Positions 36,201 to 47,275 of a DNA stretch of 64,000 bases are shown here, one piece after another (position 1 is the first letter of the stretch; every line of letters begins with the position of its first letter). The notes under the pieces were generated by a model, which saw only the letters and a list, made by a program, of their open reading frames with translations, did not search any database and was not told the origin of the DNA. The translations under genes and the position numbers were made by a program. The stretch comes from Apodemus sylvaticus (Eukaryota; Chordata; Mammalia; Rodentia; Muridae). The stretch is from the NCBI RefSeq assembly GCF_947179515.1, contig NC_067477.1, forward strand, positions 78,006,640 through 78,070,639. Direction: 5' to 3'.

Positions 36201-37082
36201 GCTTTCATTGTGTCCCATAGATTTGGGTATGTTGTGTTTTCATTTTCATTGTGTTCTAAAAAGTCTTTAATTTCTTTCTTTATTTCTTCCTTGACCAAGG
36301 TATCATTGAGTAGAATATTGTTCAGTTTCCACGTGTATGTGGGTTTTCTATTGTTTCTGTTGCTATTGAAGACCACTTTTACTCCATAGTGATCAGATAG
36401 GAGGCATGGGATTAGTTCGATCTTCTTATATTTGTTGAGGTCTGTCTTGTGACCAATTATATGGTCGATTTTGGAGAAGGTACCATGAGGTGCTGAAAAA
36501 AAGGTATATTCTTTTGTTTTAGGATAGAATGTTCTATATATATATATCTGTTAAATCTAATTGGTCTAATGCTTCAATTAGTTTCATTGTGTCCTTGTTT
36601 ATTTTCTGTTTTCCTGATCGGTCCATTGAGGAAAGTGCAGTGTTGAAGTCACCCACAATTATTGTGTTAGGTGCAATGTGTGCTTTGAGTTTTAATAAAG
36701 TTTCTTTTATGAAAGAGGTTGCCCTTGCATTTGGAGCATAGATGTTCAGGATTGAGAGTTCTTCTTGTTGTATTTTTCCTTTGACCAGCAAGAAGTGTCC
36801 CTCAGAGTCTCTTTTGATGACTTTGGGTTGAAAGTCAATTTTATCTGATATTAAAATGGCTACTCCAGCTTGTTTCCTGAGACCATTTGCTTGTAAAATT
36901 GTCTTCCAGCCTTTTACTCTAAGGTAGTGTTTGTCTTTGACCCTGAGGTGTGTTTCCTGTAAGCAGCAAAATGTAGGGTCCTGTTTACGTATCCAGTCAG
37001 TTAGTCTGTGTCTTTTTATTGGGGCATTAAGTCCATTGATGTTAAGAGATATTAAGGAATAGTGATTGTTACTTCCTATCAT
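33257..37082 (-). pseudogene. Young L1 ORF2 pseudogene (endonuclease-RT)
   Basis: ORF2p would nick DNA and copy L1 RNA at the nick (target-primed reverse transcription). N-terminal endonuclease (37082-36534) has the conserved QETHL and GDFN words. The RT (35472-33934, 512 readable codons) has the catalytic FADDMIVYL motif, and the C-terminal segment ends at 33257. Breaks: a stop after the TATATA stretch near 36534, further breaks around 35500-35970, a 4-base loss near 33942 relative to the copy at 26727, and another break before 33500. Longest intact piece is the RT. Not autonomous as it stands. Confidence 0.92.
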
Positions 37083-37141
37083 TTTTGACGTTATTTTTTA
37101 AATTTGATTGCTTAACTTCTTTTGGGTTTGATGAAAGGTTA

Positions 37142-38412
37142 CTATCTTGCTTTTTCCAGGGTGAAGTTTCCCTCCTTGTATTGGTGCTGTCCTCCTATTA
37201 TCCTTTTTAGGGCAGGGTTTGTGGATAGATATTGGGTAAACTTGGTTTTGTCGTGAAATATCTTAGTCTCTCCATCTATGGTCATTGAGAGTTTTGCTGG
37301 ATATAGTAGTTTTGGTTGGCATTTGTGTTCTCTTAGAGTCTGCATGAGATCTGCCCAGGACCTTCTAGCCTTCATTGTCTCAGGTGAAAAGTCTGCTGTG
37401 ATTCTGATAGGTCTTCCTTTATATGTTATTTGGCCTTTTTCTCTTACTGCCTTTAATATTCTTTCTTTGTTTAGAACATTTGGTGTTTTGATTATTATGT
37501 GACGGGAAGTATTTCTGTTCTGGTCCAGTCTGTTTGGAGTTCTGTAGGCTTCTTGTATATTCATGGGCATCTCTCTCTTTAGGTTAGGGAAGTTTTCTTC
37601 CATAATTTTATTGAAGATATTTGCTGGCCCTTTAAGTTGTAAATCTTCACTCTCATCTATGCCTATAATCCTTAGGTTTGGTCTTCTCATTGTGTCCTGG
37701 ATTTCCTGGATATTTTGTGTTACAAGCTTTTTGCATTTTCATTTTCTTTAACTGTTGAGTCCATGGTTTCTATGGAATCTTCAGCATCTGAGATTCTTTC
37801 TTCTATTTCTTGTATTCTGTTGTTGATATTTGCATCTCTGTCCCCTGATTTCTTCCCAAGGCTTTCTATCTCCAAAGTTGTCTCCTTTTGAGTTTTCTTA
37901 GTTGTTTCTACTTCTGATTTTAGATCCTGGATGGTTTTGCTTAGCTCCTTCACTTGCTTGTTTGTGCTTTCCTGTAATTCTTTAAGAGATTTTTGTGTTT
38001 TCTCTTTCATGACCTCAGCCTGTTGACCAAAGTTCTCCTGTATTTCTTTAAGAGATTTTTGTGTTTCGTCTTTCATGACCTCAGCCTGTTGACCAAAGTT
38101 CTCCTGTATTTCTTTAAGTGTTTTTTGCATTTCCTCCTTGTTGGCTTTTGTATTCTCCTGGATTTCTTTCAATGATTTTTGTGTTTCCCTTGCAAGGGCT
38201 TCTAACTTTTGATCCATTTTCTCCTGAATTTCTTTAAGTATGTCCTTCATGTGTTCCTGTACCAGCATCATGACCAGTGATTTTAAATCCAAATCTTGTT
38301 TTACTGGTGTGATGGGGTATCCAGGACATGCTGGTAGAGGAGAATTTGGTTCAGATGTTGCCATATTGCCTTGATTTCTGTTAGTGACGTTCCTGCGTTT
38401 GCCTTTTGCCAT
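37142..38412 (-). pseudogene. Young L1 ORF1 pseudogene (one frameshift)
   Basis: ORF1p is an RNA-binding trimeric coiled-coil chaperone of the L1 particle. Start ATG at 38412 ('MAKGKRRNVTNRNQ'), coiled coil to about codon 200, RNA-recognition and C-terminal domains to 37142. Total about 423 codons, a little longer than usual because the coiled coil carries a duplicated 66-bp length-polymorphism unit (38009 and 38075). A single-base frame change near 37724-37735, in an A-rich run on the minus strand, splits it into 230- and 182-codon pieces. Confidence 0.93.
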
Positions 38413-39609
38413 CTAGCTCTCACTGGTGTTACTTGGTCTTGTCAGTGCTGGACTCACCAGTGCAAGCTGCCCCTTCCCCGTTGGCCTCTGGTGCACAGCT
38501 TACACCCTGCACTGCCTGTAGACAGGGTGCTGCTCTCCAGGCTGTTCAGATCCCGCAGCAGGCACCTGAAGGCTCCCGCTGGGGCCCGCAGGATTTACCG
38601 GAGCACACCAACTTCTCCCAGCTGGCCGCCCGGAAGCCCCCGCTAGCCTCTTGAGGGACCTGGAGATGTGGTGCGGCCGCCCAGGCTGATCTGAAGCGGA
38701 GAGAGTTGAGCTGAGGGCTTCTGCCTGAGGCCTTGCCCCAGATTGTGACCAGATGGAGCCCGTGTGCACCCCCAGGGAGCGCCGAAGGTGTATGCTGCTG
38801 TGACCTCCCCTGTGTTTTGCTCACTCTGCTGGGCAGCCGATTCCCCAACCGGACTGGCGCACACAAGGTTAGCCTGGTCGCCCAGGCCCTGAGTCCAGGC
38901 AAAAGCCTGGGAGGCCAAGGTCCGAGCAAAGTTCCCCTAGGGCTATGACTGTTAATTGGTTCTGCCAGGTGACCCGGATGGCCGGCGTGCGTGTCCGCGT
39001 TCCCCGAAAGCACCGGGAGAGTCTGTTGTGCTAACAACCTCCTGGGCGGGTTGACACACAGATGGCCCACCAAGCCGCCCAGTTCTTGGGGTCAGTCCTG
39101 TGCCTTTTGGGGCCTAGACCCCCATTTTGTTAGCCTCAGGCTACGCTTGTTAGCTGTCTCTGCCCTCCCGAGCACTCTGGGTCCTGTAGGCTAAATGGTG
39201 GCGCGTGCGCCGGCCAGGGCAAAAAAACCTCCTGGCTGGGTTGGCACCCCGATGGCCACCCGAACAGCCCAGGGCCTGGGTGCGGGCCAACGCCCGTCGG
39301 GCTCAGACCCCTGCGGTGTTGGCCTCGGATTATGTTTGTGTACCTCAGTCTGTCCGATCTCTGGAGTCTGAAATCAAGATGGAGGTGAGTCTCTCCTGAC
39401 TGGCGGGAAGCCGAGTTCTGAAGTGGCTTCCGTGCAGCGAAAGGCTCCGCAGAACCGCAGCTGCTTGCCGCCCGGCTGGTCAGCGAAGGTCAGTGGTCGT
39501 GGGCGCAGGGCCTAACTGGACCCTGTGTCGCCTTGGTTCCACCGCTGATGGCCCTTCAGCTGGACCAGCCACTGCTGCCACCGCCGCCGCTGCCGCAGAG
39601 TCTCCAATC
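38413..39609 (-). promoter_or_regulatory. Young L1 5'UTR promoter, CpG-rich, with tandem monomers
   Basis: About 1.2 kb upstream of ORF1, clearly richer in CpG and GC than the flanks. Two related blocks begin with AACCTCCTGG at 39036 and 39226 (190 bp apart), and a more diverged third block lies near 38815-39030. Repeated monomers are how murine L1 promoters are built. Sites like AAATGGTGGCG (39193) and CAAGATGGAG (39377) resemble YY1 sites. A promoter is expected here on the minus strand; methylation and silencing would be usual. Confidence 0.8.
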
Positions 39610-39622
39610 TGTATTTTCTTTT

Positions 39623-40226
39623 ACTGTTGAGTCAATGGTTTCTATGGTATCTTCGTCATCTGAGATTCTTTCTTCTATCTCTTGTATTCTGTTGTTGATA
39701 TTTGCATCTATGTCCCCTGATTTCTTCCCAAGGTTTTCTCTCTCCAAAGTTATCTCCCTTTGTCATTTCTTAGTTGCTTCTACTTCTGTTTTTAGATCCA
39801 GGATGGTTTTGCTCAGTTCCATCACTTGTTTGTTTGTGTTTTCCTGTATTTCTTTAATAGATTTTTGTATTACCTGTTTCATGTCTTCTGCCTGTTGACT
39901 CAAATTCTCTTGCATTTCTTTAAGTGATTTTTGTGTTTCCAATTTATTGGATTCTGTTGACCCATATTCTCCTGAATTTCTTTAAGTGATTTTTGTGTTT
40001 CCATTGTAAGAGCTTCTAACTTAGTCATGGTCCCCTGTATTTCTTAAAGAGATTTATTTATGTCCTTTTTGTGTTCCTCTAACAGCATCATGACCAGTGA
40101 TTTTAAATCCAAATATTGTTTTTCTGGTGTGTTGGGGTATCCAACTGCTGTTGGAGAATTGGGTTCAGATGCTGCCATATTGCCTTGATTTCTGTTATTA
40201 ACATTCTTGAGTTTGCCTTTTGCCAT
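39623..40226 (-). pseudogene. Old L1 ORF1, N-terminal part
   Basis: Starts at ATG 40226 ('MAKGKLKNVNNRNQ') and reads into the coiled coil, with frame breaks around 40040, then ends at the young L1 insertion at 39622. Sequence 39556-39747 on the minus strand continues 'IDANINNRIQEIEERIS' as in the young ORF1. Confidence 0.92.
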
Positions 40227-41419
40227 CTAGTTATCTCTGGTGTTAGTTGGTTCTGCTGTCACTGGCTAGTGCTTGGACCTCCTGTGGGCCTGTAAGGCTA
40301 TTTCTGCACCCCTGGATAACTGGGTTTTCCCTGGCATCCCCTGCTGATGTGCTGCCCTACTCTTAGGTGCCATTGGAGCCCTAATGTGCCTTGTACCAAG
40401 CAATGCTATACTCGGGTTGTCTCTGTGTACCTGGTGTGGCCTGTCTGGAATGCCCGGTAGTGAAGATGGTGGATGCTGTGAGGACTCCCTCCAAGTACTG
40501 ATCACTCTGTAGGTCAAACGGCCCAGGACAGAGCTTGCTGCTGGATTTCAAATGCTCTGCTGATGCTGGTTCTCGAATGTCCTGCTTCTACCAAATAACC
40601 TGCCCCTGTCTGTTCTCTAGAGAGTATCAGGAAGTGGGATCTTCCCCATGTCAGATGTGGCACAGGTCTCTGGCTGAGCTGACTGCTTGGCCACAGGAGC
40701 CAAGATGGTGGGGACCTCGGACCAGGACTCTGTCTAACCACGTGACTCCCTGCAGGTCAGATGCACTTCCCTGCAGGACACATACCCAGAGACCTGTAGA
40801 GCTGTCCAGCTCCCACATGCAGAAGGAACCCAGGCAGGCTGCAACCCAAGCGATCCCCACTCCGGTGTTCCCTACACATCCGGCCCAGCTGGCTGCTTGG
40901 CCATAGTAGCCAAGATGGTGGGGACCTTAGACCACTGTGCTCCCTTTAACTGCAAGACTCCCTGCAAGTCAGATGTTTCCCCTGCAGGATATGTGCCGAG
41001 GCAGCTGTAGAGCTGCCCGGCTTCCTTGTGCGGAACGAACTCATGCAGGCTGTGACCTGAGCAATCCTTCACTCTAGTGTCCTCTGCGTACCTGGGTGAG
41101 ATGGCTGCTTTGTCACTGGATCCAAGATGGTGGTGAGCTTGGATCAGGGCTCCATCTAACCGTGAGACTCTCTGCAGATCAGATGCTTCCCTGGCTGAAC
41201 TGGCTGCTGGCTGCTTTGCCACTGGATCCAAGATGGTGTCAACTTCGGACCAGGGCTTCTTCTAACTGCGGGGCACCCTGCAGATCAGACACTTCCCTGC
41301 AGGATATGTGCCCAGACAGCTGTAGAGCTGCCCAGCTCCCACAGACACAGAAGGAACCCAGGGAGGCTGTGTCCCAAGCGATCCCCCACTCTGGTGTTCG
41401 CTGCATACCTGGCTAAGCT
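40227..41419 (-). promoter_or_regulatory. Old L1 5'UTR with tandem promoter monomers
   Basis: A non-monomeric tether (about 40227-40690), then repeated blocks each containing CCAAGATGGTG, at 40701, 40911, 41123 and 41229. Spacing is 210, 212 and 106 bp, so one monomer is half-length. CAAGATGG is the YY1 core seen in L1 promoters. The blocks read as near repeats of 'tccctgcaggatatgtgc' and 'agctgtagagctgcccagct'. The order and period match monomeric murine L1 5' ends. Confidence 0.85.
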
Positions 41420-41420
41420 G

Positions 41421-41451
<31 letters not shown>

Positions 41452-41478
41452 GTCCCTCTGTCTCTCTGTCTCTCTCTG

Positions 41479-41519
<41 letters not shown>

Positions 41520-41546
41520 CACACACACACACACACACACACACAT
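41420..41546. repeat. CT then AC compound microsatellite, right half of split tract
   Basis: CTCTGTCT-rich and pure CT to 41514, then CACACA to 41545. It continues the tract split by the old L1 (left half 28083-28178). Confidence 0.95.
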
Positions 41547-42910
41547 ACCCCTCATGTGGGTTGCTCTTGGAGCTTAGGCTGCATATTGGTAAAAACGTTC
41601 TTCAATTCTCATGAAACTTATACTGTCATGTTTCTACCTCAGTTCTTTCTGTCTTAAAACAAGGACATGATTCTCTCCTTTTGTTCTATTCTTTCTGATC
41701 ACATGGGAAGGTGCATACTACTACAGAGTTATAACAGCCATGTTTTCACTGACATAGTACTTCCCTAGAAAGGGAAGAAGCGGTTAGCTAACAAACAATC
41801 CACCTTTTTCATTTGTCCCATCCTGAGACCATAGGGAATGCTCCTATGGAAGACGAAGATGCTTCTTCAGTCTCTTCTGGATCATAGTGGCATTGACATC
41901 TGAAAACAAGGACATAGGCTAAGAATAATTCTGTGGTTGAGGCAGGATCTTTACAATGATGAAGAAGGCATTGACATGATAAGTTAACCAAGGCAGTCCT
42001 TGTCATAAATAGCATGATAGGTTTCATCCATCCCCAAGGCCTGGGACCATGTTAGCATTTAAGTCCTTAAAGCTAGTTCCACTTCAGCATTTCAAAATGT
42101 TCTTTTTAAAATGGTGACCTAATACTTGCTTATACTGAGAACTCAAAATTAAACTTCTGTTATTTAGGGATACTGATTTATATAATACAGAAACATCTGA
42201 GGAACTTTTGTGTCTGTGAAAATAGACCTTGCAAAATTTATCTTGTTCTAGGTTTCATGGAAGCAGGTGAAGGGGAAAAGTGGTCTTTAAGAACTATCTG
42301 CAATAAACTAATTAGGTTCAGAGTGTTAAAGCATTGGACATAGTGCACAGACATCTTAGCATGAAAAAGTGGAGAAAATAAATGCTATAAAATAGATAAA
42401 ATTCTGAAACAGCTGCTGAGAAAGAGATATGAAAGTTTCTGAAGTTCTTAGTTTAAAAGAACAACATTTAAAGTTTTAGTCCAACAGATGTCTGAATAAG
42501 TGAGCCCGACCCACCGCCTAATGACTGTAAAGGATTCTCTTTAGTCAGAACTACCTTTCCGTGGCATTTTAAGAGAAATTAAATCTCAGATGTTCTCAGA
42601 TTATTCTTCAGAAGAGTTCAAAGGAAAAGCTTTGATAGTGATTGCTTTGAATGTCGGCAGATTTTCTTCTAAAGGGAAATCTAAAGCTAGGCTGAAGTAG
42701 TGACAGCAATGAGCACATGTGGGCTCTGAGCACATTAGCAAGGTCATTGATGGGAAAGGCAATTTCAACAATGTTTCAGCCCCACTCCTAGACACAGGGA
42801 TGATTCTGGGTCCTGGAATACTGCCAGAAAGAGTGTTCACAGCCTGTTCTGGACTTGTTTCCTTATGTGGAAGTATTTTCCCCTGTTTCAAACTCAATGT
42901 GTGTCTTTTT
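41547..42910. other. Unassigned unique DNA
   Basis: About 1.4 kb without recognised repeats. ORFs up to about 98 codons (42601-42897, minus) show no domain. Confidence 0.45.
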
Positions 42911-42911
42911 G

Positions 42912-42976
42912 TTCTGTGTGTCTGTCTGTCTGACTCTCTCTGTCTGTGTGTATGTTTGTGTGTGTGTGTGTGTGTT
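42912..42976. repeat. TG/TCTG microsatellite
   Basis: CTGTCTGT and TGTGTG-rich tract, imperfect. Confidence 0.9.
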
Positions 42977-43148
42977 AGTAGTAGTGGCCAACACTACTAC
43001 TACATCTGTCACCTGCAGAGAGAAAACAGAGTCCTGCAGCATGAACAGAACAATTGCCCTGTGTTGTCTGTGAGGCATGTGTTACAGGCATACAGGACTG
43101 AGACCTACCACTGAAGCTCATCGTATACAATCTCTCCTCTTTGTGCCA

Positions 43149-43174
43149 TTTGTTGTTGTTGTTGTTGTTGTTGT
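43149..43174. repeat. (TTG)n microsatellite
   Basis: About eight TTG/GTT units. Confidence 0.9.
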
Positions 43175-44136
43175 TTCCTTGGGTTAGTCTAATACCAAAA
43201 TGTAGTGGGCAGAACTAGCTTGGTCTGATCCTGCAGCAGCCAAATGATAATACTTTCATCACAGTCATCCCAGCCTCACAGGTAGCATCAGATGAGAATG
43301 AGAGGAAAGTTAAGGCAAACTGAATAAGCATGTGAGTTAGCAACGCATCCCATAACATCAGCCCCAGGGAGTTCATCTGGACATTGAATTTCTAGTTCTA
43401 TGCTTTCTATATAGAATTTCTATATATAAATCTGAGATTTCTAACTCTAATAAAGAAATTTGGGATTAGAACTTGAGACCTGACCTAATAAACCACAAAC
43501 GTTGTTGGCTAATACACCTTACAGGCAAATAATCTAAGGGTCCACATTAGTGTCTTCCAAAGCCAACCTTCCATACAGCTGGATCTACACAAAAAAAATT
43601 TAAAATCTGGATTTCCAGAGCTTGCCATGAGAGCTTCTATCTTACTGACTCAAGACTTAATTTCATCTCTACTTTTGACAGCTTCATGGTGGGCAAAGCA
43701 TCTTGCAAATAAAGGTGTAAATAAAAGCAGTAGAAACCATGATCCAGTATCCTATGCACTGCCTGGATGCTTGTTCTTGATGGACAGTGTTCTATCATCT
43801 ACTCCGAATGGCAAGTGCCTGGTCTGAGACAGCATACATAGTCCAAGCAGACAAGCAAGGCAGCAGATAACAAGTTAAAAGGGAGTCAATTGCTTACTTT
43901 TATTTTTAAATCACTTATTTTTAAACTTCTGGGTTATTTCATTTTTTTAAAGGGTAGCATAATTCGTACCCAACATAGTTTCAAGATGTGATACATGAAG
44001 ATAGCAATATCAAGAGCAATTTCCTTGCTCTTAAAGAGAAATTCTAAACAGGTTTTATTGTCTTATATTTTATGTTCAGAAACATACCACAGCTGTCTAT
44101 AGATGGTTAACTTCCCTGCCTGTCCATTTTCTTGTC
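43175..44136. other. Unassigned DNA
   Basis: No recognisable element or gene. Confidence 0.45.
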
Positions 44137-44137
44137 T

Positions 44138-44255
44138 TTTGAGACATATTCTTCCTCTGTAGCTCAGACTGGTATCAAACTCATATTCCTCTTGCCTGAG
44201 CCTCCTATGTTCTGGGATTCAAGGTATGTAGCATTAATGATGCCTGGCTCTTTTA
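44138..44255 (-). mobile_element. Diverged B1-type SINE, minus strand
   Basis: 'ttttgagacatattcttcct' through 'cctgagcctcctatgttctgggattc' to 'atgcctggctc' is a B1/B4 body in reverse orientation, diverged, without clear target duplications. Confidence 0.7.
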
Positions 44256-46412
44256 CTTTTTCAGACCTAGTGTAACCTGTCACACTATCTACACAAAATA
44301 TATTTCTCACCAATGGTCCACCGCTGGCACTCCTGCCAAACCATCTCAGATGTACTCAGGTTCCTCTCTCATTCTTGTGTTGTAAGGAGGTTGTGTTCAG
44401 TTGACTTTCTGCTTCCTGGCAAACTGCTGATCTCTGTGTTGTCATAGTCTCTGAATGATACTGCACTGAATCATTTCTTTGGCATTATTTCTTTTAATCC
44501 CCAATGTCACTCTGTGAGGAGCTACAGTAATGTTAGCCTTTTCTACCAATGAGAAAACAAACTTTAAGTGAGAGATGTAGTCTATGTAAGGCAGTGTGTT
44601 AAGTAAATGGCAGAGCCTTGGCTCAGTCGCCTCTGTAACTATGACCAAAGCCTTTCTGGTCCCTATGTTCTGCTGTCTGCAATACAGTCAATGCTATCTA
44701 TCATTCAAAGCTGTACTAACCTCCACTGTCTCCATGAAATAGAGGGAAGCTTCAGGCTGCAGTGGATCAAAGGCGACACCAAAAAATGTATTTAAGTACA
44801 TCAAAGTCAGGAAGCAAAAAGAGAACCAGTGAGAACACTTCATTATGCCTTACAAAAGGCACCCTCAGGACAAACAGCTCAACAGCCAAGCCAGCTGAAT
44901 ACTTGAGTCTCTTCCCAGGAAGGCATTAGCCAAGTCTCACTTTGTTAATAGTTAGGAGCATAAAAACAAATAGTGATAAATGTTTCAGGGAAAAATCACT
45001 CTACACTTGCTTTTCCTCTACTTTTAGTGGGAAGGGTATTTAGGATGTGATTCTAATTCTAATTAGGATTCAAATTTTAATCTTCATCTCTGTTCTTTCT
45101 TATGTATAAGTTGAGCCTTCTTCATTACTGCAGCAGACCCGGTGTTTGTCTCTCAGGGTTTACACAGGAGGCAGTTCATTGCTCCTGCCTCATACTTCCT
45201 GACTGAGAGCTGCAACTATTTGCTACTTATGCTTCTCTGGACTGATCCTACACTGACTTTCATAGCAAATAAGTTAATATAATGATACACATATACATAG
45301 ATATGTTTATGTACACACTATCTAGATAGAGAGACCTATATGGCTATCACATAATAGGTGACTCAGCACAGTTCAACAAATATATATAGGCAAGTCCTAT
45401 AATCAGGCACTAGCAATAAAATCAGAACAAGAACAGACCTACAATACTAAATATTCAGTAATTGTTATGCATGTAGATCTTACCTCCTTTGGCTATAAAA
45501 ATAACACTGTAACATAATTACTTTAAACAAAATTTGACCAGAGACCAAGGCACACAGAGAAAGCAACTTACTCAAGAACTCTTTGCAGAGAGCAGTGGCA
45601 GATGTCTCTGTCCCAAAACAGAAACAATTAGCCATGATGAGCTGCCTACAACTTTTTTCCAATATCTGGCTTCTGACCTCAATCAACCTGCATCCTGGCC
45701 CCACTGGATGGCAATTCTACCTAGACGTCTGCACATCTGCTCTAGTACTGGTCTGCTCTGATGTGTTTTCTAGCTCTTGCTACATCCCAAGATAGTCGAT
45801 TAACTCATACTGAGCCATGATGCCTTTTAGCAGAGCAGTGTCTTCATAAATAATAGCAGATCTAAATGTCATAGGAACATACCTGAGAAAAGCGAAGTGG
45901 CAGTTGTAAAGCACAGGTCTAAATCCATCCCTTTTACATGCATACACATGCACACACATGCACACGAACACACATTTTCTCTCCTATCACGCTGAAATTT
46001 AAAGCCAAATCAAGATCATCCATTCAAAGCCGGCAAAGGACTTGGAATCATCTGCTAGGAAGCTAGTGTCCCTGAGGTTAGGGCCTCTGCTTGCACTGGC
46101 CTTTCTACCTATTAGGAGTTGTAGGCTGATCTGTGTAGTTAAGCAAAGCCAGGCTGCACAACATAAATTATTCCATGTAAGCAATTATGATTCAAAAAAA
46201 AAGACTTCTGAATAAAGCAACAAGAATTTTCAACAAGCTGTGTTATATCATTCCTGATTGTCAATAAGCATGTATATTTATAAACTTCAAATTTTGATGT
46301 TCTGTTAAGAAAGCCTCCCCAAAATGGAGAAGCTATGGGCCCCAGAAAACCTAAATCTGCTCCTGGGGAGTGGAATACTAGTGCTGAAGAAGTAAGAAAA
46401 GAATTAATGTGC
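44256..46412. other. Unassigned unique DNA
   Basis: About 2.2 kb. No recognised repeat. Short ORFs under 80 codons only. TA-rich patches lie near 45280-45400. Confidence 0.45.
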
Positions 46413-46413
46413 T

Positions 46414-46492
46414 AAACCTGAGTGTGGTGGCCCCTGCGTTTAAACCCAACACTCTCAGCTGGCATCCTGGTCTTCTGGATTTTGCAATCAGT
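46414..46492 (+). mobile_element. B1-like SINE fragment ending at a polypyrimidine tract
   Basis: 'acctgagtgtggtggcccct' and 'acccaacactctcagctgg' resemble a B1 left half, heavily diverged. Confidence 0.4.
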
Positions 46493-46493
46493 C

Positions 46494-46556
46494 CTCCTCT
46501 TTCTCCTCCTCTTTCTCCTCCTCTTCCTCCTCTTCTTCCTCCTCGTCCTCCTCTTC
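46494..46556. repeat. (CTC/CTT)n polypyrimidine tract
   Basis: TCCTCCTCTTT-type triplet-rich tract with one G interruption, 63 bp. It makes a long arginine/glycine-like stretch in a minus-strand ORF, which I do not believe is coding. Confidence 0.95.
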
Positions 46557-47149
46557 CATGATAATCTCTGAGTCTTAGGTGCCAAGGTTCTACTGCGAGT
46601 ATAGTAATGGGTAAAAGAGCGGGCAGGAACTTAGTCTGTGCATTTGTCAGGTTTTGTAGCATCCTTCATCTTCTGTAAAAAGAAGCTCCTTTGATGGAAA
46701 CTGAGAACTACAATTATCTATGTATTTCAAACACTGTTTTAAGTTATATTGGTTTAGGAGAGTGACCTCTCCGGCCATATATAGTTGGCTAGGTTTACAG
46801 TATCATGCATGAATGCTTTCTAATTGAGAGGGTCTTAACCCCAATTAGATATCTGATGGTTGCACCCAAAGTGAGTGCCACTATTGCACCATTGTGAATG
46901 CCTTGCTGGGCCAGTCACTGTTGTGGTTCTCAAGCTTTTGCACCTGGGCATGACTTCTTATTACTCTCCTCCCTTAGATCTTTTCATAGTATCTTCTGCT
47001 CCGATAAGAGCTGCTTTCTGGGGTGAGGGCTATATCAATGCCAGGTTGAGTTTTCTAAATCATGTGTCTCCTCAAAGATGATTAACTTCTAAGGCCAAAG
47101 TTACCAGAAAGAACAGCAGAGGCTCACCTGTAGAGTAGGGATACATATA
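46557..47149. other. Unassigned DNA
   Basis: Nothing recognised. Confidence 0.4.
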
Positions 47150-47275
47150 TTACCTATTGTGGTGGTGTACACATTTAATCCCTGTACTCAGAAGACAGAG
47201 ACAGGCATGTCTCTGTGTGTTTAAGGTCAACCTGGGCTACATAGTAAAAGCCCATCTCAAACAAACAAAGAAAAA
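47150..47275 (+). mobile_element. Diverged B1-like SINE
   Basis: 'tgtggtggtgtacacattta', 'atccctgtactcagaagaca', 'cctgggctacatagtaaaag' in B1 order, followed by an A-rich tail. Confidence 0.75.

Larger units (their letters stand above)
32994..39622 (-). mobile_element. Young full-length L1 inserted in the old L1
   Basis: A 6.6-kb L1 (33007-39609) in the same orientation as the host L1. TGTATTTTCTTTT at 32994-33006 and 39610-39622 is a perfect 13-bp target duplication. It carries poly(A) (T-run 33003-33014), 3'UTR, ORF2, ORF1 and a monomeric 5'UTR. It is close to intact in layout but has frame breaks in both ORFs. Confidence 0.97.
28179..41419 (-). mobile_element. Old full-length L1, split by a younger L1
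   Basis: In minus orientation: tail 28179-28220, 3'UTR to 28461, ORF2 28462-32335, ORF1 C-terminal part to about 32993, [young L1 33007-39609], ORF1 N-terminal part 39623-40226, and 5'UTR with monomers to about 41419. Excluding the insert it is about 6.6 kb, the normal length of a full L1. The 5' and 3' ends abut the same type of CT microsatellite, with TGTCTCTGTCTCTCT-like words on both sides. All ORFs are broken. Confidence 0.92.

Noticed and set aside
38500..39600. CpG-rich region as promoter of a host gene
   Set aside because: It lies exactly between L1 ORF1 and the target duplication, so it is the L1 5'UTR. The short GC-rich ORFs there are not supported.
32994..41419. A retrovirus-like provirus with two LTRs
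   Set aside because: The repeated ORF1 parts and 5'UTRs come from nested L1s. There are no LTRs, primer-binding site or gag/pol order.
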